A DNA stretch of 64,000 nucleotides from Roseospira marina (lineage in GTDB: Bacteria > Pseudomonadota > Alphaproteobacteria > Rhodospirillales > Rhodospirillaceae): contig NZ_JACIGJ010000017.1 in assembly GCF_014197855.1 (NCBI RefSeq), forward strand, positions 1-64,000, written 5' to 3'. The position numbers were made by a program, and so were the translations under genes. Positions 58,951-64,000 of this stretch are shown piece after piece; the first letter of the stretch is position 1; each line of letters opens with the position of its first letter. The notes under the pieces were generated by a model. It was not told the DNA's origin, ran no database searches, and saw only the letters and a list, made by a program, of their open reading frames with translations.

Positions 58951-59919
58951 TCAGACCCCCGGGCAGCGGCGCGCCCAGTCACGGGGCGACAGTCCGGCGT
59001 GGTCCTTGAACGCCTTGCTGAAGTGGCTGAGGCTGGAAAACCCGACGGCGTAGGCCGTCTCGGTCACGCTCTGTCCCCGCTCCAGCATCGCCATGGCGGC
59101 CGCCAGCCGCACCGACCGAAGGTGGTCCTGCACCGAAGCCCCGATGATCTGGCGGAAGCCGACGCGCAGCTTCTTCTCGCTCAACCCGACCTCCCGGGAC
59201 AGACGCTCTATGGTCCAGGGCGTCGCGTAGTCCCGCTCCAGCAGCCGGCGGGCCGTCACCACCCGTTTGCGATCGCGCGCCGGTACCGCCTGTCGCGGGT
59301 GGGGCATCGTGTCCCGCAGCACGACAGCCAGCAGCTCCAACGCCTTGGCGCGCAGGAACAGGGCGCGGGCGACCCCTTCGAAGTCCTGGCAGGAGAGAAT
59401 GTCCGTGGCCGTCCGGCGGGCCGCCGGCGAGGCGGGCGCATGGCGGAAGACGCCCGCCCCGCCACAGGTCTCGGCGCCCGGAAGAATGGCGTCGCGCAGC
59501 ACCGGCACAAGGCTGCCGGCGATGATCGGCAGGAAGGCCTCCGCCGCGAATCGCACATCGACCAGACGCAGCGTCCCCTCGGCCCGCAACACGTCCTGCC
59601 CAGACACACCCTGGGCCGCCGCATGAAGCACGATGGTCCCCGGTCCCAACGTCAGGGCCGGACCACTGTCCGGCGTCATGGTCAGAGTGCCCTCCAACAG
59701 AATCCCAACGCAGACCATGGGCGGAGCCTCGCCCCGGATGGTCCACGCCGTATCCGCGCCGCCGTTCCAGGTGGTGACGGTGATGTCGTCGGGCAGATCC
59801 TGCACCCGCACGGCCCGCGTCCAGTCCGGCGGGATGGTCATGGCCGGCAGGCGCGGGTGCGCGCGGATGTCCGTGGCACCCTGTTCCGTCAAAGAGAAAA
59901 CGCCTGCATCCAGATCCAT
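58951..59919 (-). CDS. AraC-family regulator (PchR-like) of the TonB receptor
   Basis: The protein has 322 residues. A sensor domain (residues 30-170) has VCVGILLEGTLTMTP and LGPGTIVLHAAAQGV. The C-terminal AraC domain has TIERLSREVGLSEKKLRVGFRQIIG and SVTETAYAVGFSSLSHFSKAFKDHAGLSPRDW. PchR-like proteins bind ferric siderophores and activate their receptor genes. It is divergent from the TonB receptor across about 195 bases that include a Fur-like palindrome. The ATG at 59919 (MDLDAG) is preferred; one eight codons upstream is also open. Confidence 0.88.
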   Translation of the reverse strand: MDLDAGVFSLTEQGATDIRAHPRLPAMTIPPDWTRAVRVQDLPDDITVTTWNGGADTAWTIRGEAPPMVCVGILLEGTLTMTPDSGPALTLGPGTIVLHAAAQGVSGQDVLRAEGTLRLVDVRFAAEAFLPIIAGSLVPVLRDAILPGAETCGGAGVFRHAPASPAARRTATDILSCQDFEGVARALFLRAKALELLAVVLRDTMPHPRQAVPARDRKRVVTARRLLERDYATPWTIERLSREVGLSEKKLRVGFRQIIGASVQDHLRSVRLAAAMAMLERGQSVTETAYAVGFSSLSHFSKAFKDHAGLSPRDWARRCPGV

Positions 59920-59980
59920 CCGTTTTTTTCCCGGTTTCGACAATTCCGCCCGGACACCGTTAGACGGCCGCTCCCGCGCA

Positions 59981-59995
59981 TGCGATTTAGTCGCA
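59981..59995. promoter_or_regulatory. Fur-like palindrome upstream of TonB receptor
   Basis: TGCGA-TTTAG-TCGCA lies between the divergent AraC regulator and the receptor, 119 bases before the receptor start. It shares its arms with the palindrome at 56689-56703. Confidence 0.55.
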
Positions 59996-60114
59996 ATACC
60001 ACACCGAAGTTATGGGTGTCGACGCGGGGCTGCGCCCGCGTGTCGACCCGCCCTCTTCCCGCCCTCCGCTCTGACGAACCCTTGGGACCTCGCTCCCGAG
60101 AACAGGAGACCCTG

Positions 60115-62130
60115 ATGCACGCTTCCCTTCGCGCCGGTGGCGCTCTGCTGTTGGTGACGCATGCGCTGCCGGCCCTGGCGCAGCAGACACAGACGCCCGC
60201 GACCGCCCCGCCCGGCCCCGTCATCACGCTTGAGCCTGTCACGGTGACGGCCAACAAACGCGAACAGACGGATTTCGACGTGACGGGCAGCGTCAACGTG
60301 ACAACCGCCGAGGACCTGCAACGCGAGGGCGTGACCACCACCGACACCCTGGACGAGGTGTTTCCCGAATTGCAGTCCATGGGCCGCAGTTCGCGCGTCT
60401 ACAACAACTTCACCCTGCGCGGGCTGTCGTCCGGCGACTTCTATGGCCCCGCCGTCGGCCTGAACGTGGATGGCGTGCCGCAGTTGCCGCATGCCTATGC
60501 GCAGGCGATGCAGAACGTGGACCGGGTCGAGCTGGTGAAAGGCCCGCAAGGCGCGGTCTATGGGCGCGGCGCCCTGGGTGGTGTGATCAACGTGGAAAGC
60601 GCCCTGCCCGGCGAGGATCCCGACGCCTGGACCGATTTGCAGGTGTTCAGCCGGGGCCACCGCGTGTCCGGTGGGGCATCCAGCGGCCTCTGGTCGGGCT
60701 GGGCCATCCAGGGCATGGCCACCGACTCCATGGAAGGCGGGTCCCTGGACGATCCGGCCAACGGCCGCGACAACGTGGACGACAGCCGCACCACCAGCGG
60801 CCGGATCTCGCTACACTACCTGCCCGACGACCTGCCCCTGGAAGCCCGCCTGAAACTGGGCACCGACCGCTACCGGTCTGAGGAGGAATACTATGTTCCC
60901 CTCGATGACCTGTCGCGTGATCGGGTCAATCCGATCGTCGAAACGCCGCACCTGGATCGGCGCATCGACGACATCAGCCTGGACGCGACCTACGACATCA
61001 CTGACACGTGGTCCGTCACGGGGATCATCGCCTATCAGCGCATGAACCTGGACCGCACGTTCGGCTCGTACGGCATCGACACCGAAGAGTTCCAGGACAG
61101 CCTGTACGGCGAACTGCGAGCCGCCTACGAGGACGAGGACCTGTCCATCCTGTTCGGCTACAGCGGCCAGAGGCAGCACTACAAGTACGAGGATGTGGAC
61201 TACGGCACCGGCCTGGGCGACATGGGCGGCCCCCTGTCGGACAATCACATGGTGACGCACGCGGTGTTCACCGACGGCACCTATCGGTTCGCCCCGAAGT
61301 GGGAACTGAGCGCGGGCGCGCGCGTGGCCTGGGAAAAGGCCGACTCCCTGATGACCATTCCGGACGCCGACGGCACCAACGTCGATTACGAGAACGACGC
61401 CACGTTCTGGTCCATCACGCCCCACGCCGGCATCGCCTATCTGCCGAGCGAGGAGCACCGCCTCTGGGCCAGTGTCGGTCGGGGCTACAAGCCGGGTGGC
61501 TTCAACAAAGCCGGCAGCAGCGCCCTGGACACGGCCAGTTATGACTCCGAAACCGCCATCAGCTTCGAGGGCGGGTGGAAGTACCGCTCCCAGGACGGCA
61601 CGCTGCGGGCCGAGGTCACGGTCTACGACATCGAAAGCTATGACGTGCAGGGGTATTCCGGCCCGGCGGGCCTGGAGACGTTGACCAACATGGGTGACGC
61701 GCGCAGCTTCGGCGCGGAACTGAGCGCCGGCGTCGTGCTGTTCGACGATCAGGAATTTTCGGTCGGCGGCATGGTCAACCGCAGCCGCTTCGTCGGCGGG
61801 CCTTACGAGGACAACGACGTCCCCTACGCCCCCGTCTACAGCGTTCGCGCATCCTGGCTGGGGCACTTCGGCGAACGCGGCCAGTGGCAGCCCAGCGCGA
61901 CCATCCGCCACGTGGGCGAACACTATTTCGACGAGGACAACACCCTGCGCCAGGGGGCGTACACGACCCTCGACGCCGCGGTGAACTATGAAACCGATTT
62001 CGGGGTGACGGTCGGCGTCTACGGTCGCAACCTGACCGACGAGATCTATCAGGTCTACGCCAACAGCTACGTCGGGGCGCAGTTGGGTGCGCCGCGCGAG
62101 TTCGGCCTGCACATGACCGCCCGGTTCTGA
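60115..62130 (+). CDS. TonB-dependent outer-membrane receptor
   Basis: The protein has 671 residues. A signal peptide ends near ALA (residue 22), and ITLEPVTVTANK contains the TonB box region. The plug domain has TLDEVFPELQSMGRSSRVYN, LRGLSSGDFYGPAVGLNVDGV and VELVKGPQGAVYGRGALGGVINV. A 22-strand barrel runs to the C-terminal Phe (MTARF). The likely ligand is a ferric siderophore, given the PchR-like regulators around it. The ATG at 60115 follows AGGAG. The frame is open upstream, but that part is antisense to the AraC gene. The DUF4198 gene starts 21 bases downstream. Confidence 0.93.
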   Translation: MHASLRAGGALLLVTHALPALAQQTQTPATAPPGPVITLEPVTVTANKREQTDFDVTGSVNVTTAEDLQREGVTTTDTLDEVFPELQSMGRSSRVYNNFTLRGLSSGDFYGPAVGLNVDGVPQLPHAYAQAMQNVDRVELVKGPQGAVYGRGALGGVINVESALPGEDPDAWTDLQVFSRGHRVSGGASSGLWSGWAIQGMATDSMEGGSLDDPANGRDNVDDSRTTSGRISLHYLPDDLPLEARLKLGTDRYRSEEEYYVPLDDLSRDRVNPIVETPHLDRRIDDISLDATYDITDTWSVTGIIAYQRMNLDRTFGSYGIDTEEFQDSLYGELRAAYEDEDLSILFGYSGQRQHYKYEDVDYGTGLGDMGGPLSDNHMVTHAVFTDGTYRFAPKWELSAGARVAWEKADSLMTIPDADGTNVDYENDATFWSITPHAGIAYLPSEEHRLWASVGRGYKPGGFNKAGSSALDTASYDSETAISFEGGWKYRSQDGTLRAEVTVYDIESYDVQGYSGPAGLETLTNMGDARSFGAELSAGVVLFDDQEFSVGGMVNRSRFVGGPYEDNDVPYAPVYSVRASWLGHFGERGQWQPSATIRHVGEHYFDEDNTLRQGAYTTLDAAVNYETDFGVTVGVYGRNLTDEIYQVYANSYVGAQLGAPREFGLHMTARF

Positions 62131-62151
62131 CCCCACGAAAGGACAAGGGAC

Positions 62152-63060
62152 ATGCCATTCCGTCCGACCCTTCTTCCCCTGCTGGCGTTGGTCGCGTCCG
62201 TGGCGGCCCTCATGGTGGTCCCCACTGCGGCCGACGCGCACTCTCTGTGGATCAACGCCCACGAGTCCCACGCCCACCAGCCGCCCCATGCCATCGTGTC
62301 ACTGGGCTGGGGGCACCGGCTGCCCGTGGACGACATCCTGAACAGCCCGAACGGGCGGATCGTCGTCGAGCGCTTCGCCATGATCGCTCCCGCCGGGGAT
62401 CGCACCGCGCTGGCGCCGCCGACCGCCGCCCTCGCCGCCCCGATCGCCGAGACCGGCGATGTCACCGTGTTCGCCGCCGACCTGGGGGCGCAGAAGCTCG
62501 CCTTCAACGCGGACAGCGCGCCCGGCCCCTACCAGATCGAAGCCGTCTCCCAGCCCAATTTCTACACCCAGTACATCGACACCCAGGGCCGCACCCGTCT
62601 GGCGCTGGCCCCGCGCGACGCGGTGGAGGATGTCCAGACGGTACTGATGTCGGTAAAGTATCAGGCGTTCGCCAAGTCCATTGTAACCGTGGGCGACTGG
62701 ACGGAGCCCGCCCCCCTTGGCCATGACCTGGAGATCCTGCCCCGCACCGACCTGAGCGCCCTGCATGTCGGCGATCTGGTCGAGGTGGACGTGCTGTTCC
62801 ATGGCGAGCCGCTGAGCGCGACCGCGCAAAGCCTGGATTTCATCACGGCGCAGGGCACCGGGTTCGGGCAAAGCGACGGGTTCGCCCTCTTCTCCTACCT
62901 CAAGGAGGGACGGGCGCAGTTCCGGGTCCAGAGCGCCGGCCAATGGATCATCATGGTGAACCACAAGCAGGACGTCACGCCGGACGGCCCCTTGGCGGAC
63001 CTCGCCGGCAAGGCGGGTCAGGTCTATACCGGCGCGAGCCTGACCTTCACGGTCCACTGA
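62152..63060 (+). CDS. DUF4198 periplasmic protein (NikM-like)
   Basis: The protein has 302 residues. A signal peptide (LLPLLALVASVAALMVVPTAADA) is followed by HSLWINAHESHAHQPPHAI, a His-rich mature N-terminus typical of DUF4198 proteins. SLGWGHRLPVDD and two Ig-like folds follow, the second with LHVGDLVEVDVLFHGEPLSA. Family members accompany TonB receptors or nickel/cobalt systems and may shuttle metal in the periplasm. The AAAGGACAAGGGAC ribosome site and 21-base gap put it in one operon with the receptor. Confidence 0.85.
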   Translation: MPFRPTLLPLLALVASVAALMVVPTAADAHSLWINAHESHAHQPPHAIVSLGWGHRLPVDDILNSPNGRIVVERFAMIAPAGDRTALAPPTAALAAPIAETGDVTVFAADLGAQKLAFNADSAPGPYQIEAVSQPNFYTQYIDTQGRTRLALAPRDAVEDVQTVLMSVKYQAFAKSIVTVGDWTEPAPLGHDLEILPRTDLSALHVGDLVEVDVLFHGEPLSATAQSLDFITAQGTGFGQSDGFALFSYLKEGRAQFRVQSAGQWIIMVNHKQDVTPDGPLADLAGKAGQVYTGASLTFTVH

Positions 63061-63275
63061 ACGCGGTTGATCACACCCGGCACCACACCCCGTTGCCCCA
63101 CAATCGAGAACGCGTATTATTCTCTTGCATGGAGTGGGGGAATGGGTCCGTTCGCGGCCGGAAGGCGCGTGGACGGCAGTGGCTCAGAGGGAACCGGGTG
63201 GTGGACGCGATACAAGGGTCGAACAGGTCCCGCCACGGGGAGGCTTCTGAAGGGGGGGCTTCTGACGGGGGCGGT

Positions 63276-64000
63276 ATGTCTGGGCCGGCCGCCGACACCG
63301 GATCGCGGCTCGCGGCCCCACACGCGTCGTCCCAGTTCGCGACGCTGGCCGACTACTACACCGAACAGTTCGGCGCGCGGGATGCGCTCCGAGTTCGGGC
63401 CTGCGCGGAGACACGCTTGTGCCTTGAGTTGAACCCCGTTCTGGGGTCCGGCCGGATGGACCTCCAGCAGTTCCGCAACGGCCTGACCCTCAGCGTTGGC
63501 GATTACGCCGTGCGGGATGAAATGGCGGAATCCTACCCGGCGATCGGGCCCCATTTCGGGTTCAGCATCGTGGTGGATGGGCGGTTCGACCTCAGCGCCC
63601 CCGACATGGGTGTGCATCAGCCGGTCTCGGACGGTGAGGTCTGGCTGCGCGCCGGAGACATCGGGGCGATGCATGCGCGTGTGGCTCCGGGTATGCGGAT
63701 GCGCGGGCTGTCGATCGAGATTCCCCCGGAGATGGCGGAGGACTGGCGCACGGACGGACCGCGCGCCCTCAACGCGGCCATTGCCGGAATCCTGACCGGA
63801 TCGGGCACGGTCTGCGCGCGCGTTCCGGCCGTCAGCCGTCGTGTTCTGGAGATCGCCGACGCGCTCGTCGACGCGAACGCCGACACGGCCTGTGGACGCC
63901 TGCACACCGAATCCCTGGCGCTGGACCTTCTGGCGCGGCTGCTCGCGCCCGACGCGGACCCGGCCGAGGTGGCGGGATTGGGCGGGCGTGTCGGGGGACG
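63276..64000 (+). CDS. AraC/PchR-like regulator, cut by the window end
   Basis: The reading frame is open to the last base, so only about 241 residues are seen. The sensor domain has FATLADYYTEQFGARDALRV, LQQFRNGLTLSVGDYAVRDE and EVWLRAGDIGAMHARVAPGM. A helical linker (PAVSRRVLEIADALVDANAD) precedes the expected AraC helix-turn-helix, which lies beyond the window. The ATG at 63276 has GGGGGCGG close upstream. A dyad GAGAA-N9-TTCTC occurs at 63106-63124. It is the fourth PchR-like regulator or remnant around the receptor. Confidence 0.75.
   Translation, partial: MSGPAADTGSRLAAPHASSQFATLADYYTEQFGARDALRVRACAETRLCLELNPVLGSGRMDLQQFRNGLTLSVGDYAVRDEMAESYPAIGPHFGFSIVVDGRFDLSAPDMGVHQPVSDGEVWLRAGDIGAMHARVAPGMRMRGLSIEIPPEMAEDWRTDGPRALNAAIAGILTGSGTVCARVPAVSRRVLEIADALVDANADTACGRLHTESLALDLLARLLAPDADPAEVAGLGGRVGG

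Noticed and set aside
58909-60114. N-terminal extension of the TonB receptor by about 400 residues
   Set aside because: This part is antisense to the AraC gene. The signal peptide and AGGAG site place the start at 60115.

Overview
The window is typical of a high-GC alphaproteobacterium, probably of the Rhodospirillales type. Nearly all genes are GC-rich, several regulators are of alphaproteobacterial type (Rrf2 beside sulfate uptake, PchR-like AraC proteins, RepB/ParB-like proteins), and solute uptake relies heavily on TTT and ABC systems. No rRNA, tRNA or CRISPR array was recognised. This taxonomic call is an inference from gene content only.

1-14 kb is a mobile-element-rich accessory island. 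It opens with gene debris: a methyltransferase stub, an IS481 remnant and a LysR tail. An NAD-dependent epimerase follows, whose last codons are supplied by a complete 849-bp IS5-family element (1531-2379). Next is a lower-GC biosynthetic cluster on the + strand: a PhzD-like isochorismatase, PhzE (ADIC synthase), a DHA2 drug exporter, and a carboxylic acid reductase (adenylation, carrier and reductase domains). The predicted chemistry is chorismate to ADIC to DHHA, then reduction of an aryl acid to an aldehyde, then export. Both the PhzD-like gene and the reductase gene carry one in-frame TGA inside otherwise intact homology. The right edge is a nest of IS256, a group II intron reverse-transcriptase fragment, a truncated inverted copy of the same IS5 element, another IS5-family remnant and a low-GC TetR gene.

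14-35 kb is mostly core-like metabolism: a TSUP permease; a four-carbon acid-sugar locus (otnK-otnC, a DeoR regulator, pdxA2 and a tripartite tricarboxylate transporter tctB-tctA-tctC); a ferric-iron ABC operon (fbpABC); a NifX-like protein; a sulfate locus (sbp-cysT-cysW-cysA plus an SLC13 permease, with a divergent Rrf2 regulator); and galE. A dispersed two-hairpin repeat of about 100 bp occurs at 13.94 and 19.32 kb.

35-46.5 kb holds an 1822-residue multi-PAS hybrid histidine kinase, followed by the wreck of its likely REC-GGDEF partner, broken by a TGA and an IS110 fragment. Then comes a tightly overlapping trio on the - strand: a large serine recombinase without a zinc ribbon and two ParB/RepB-like proteins. 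A divergent XRE repressor shares an intergenic region containing a CCAACA-N3-TGTTGG palindrome and three half sites. An internally deleted IS3 element follows.

46.5-64 kb contains a truncated ABC exporter, a DHA2 exporter with a divergent TetR regulator, an S41 protease, a DUF4269 protein whose tail runs into an IS256 end, and then a metal-homeostasis and iron stretch: NicO and DUF1007, a MetE-like methyltransferase, YnfA, a MerR regulator with a CDF-like transporter and a 19-bp-spacer promoter, PuuE-type deacetylase, a TonB receptor with a DUF4198 partner, and four AraC/PchR-like regulators or remnants. Palindromes of the form TGCGA-N5-TCGCA lie in front of the receptor and of one regulator remnant.
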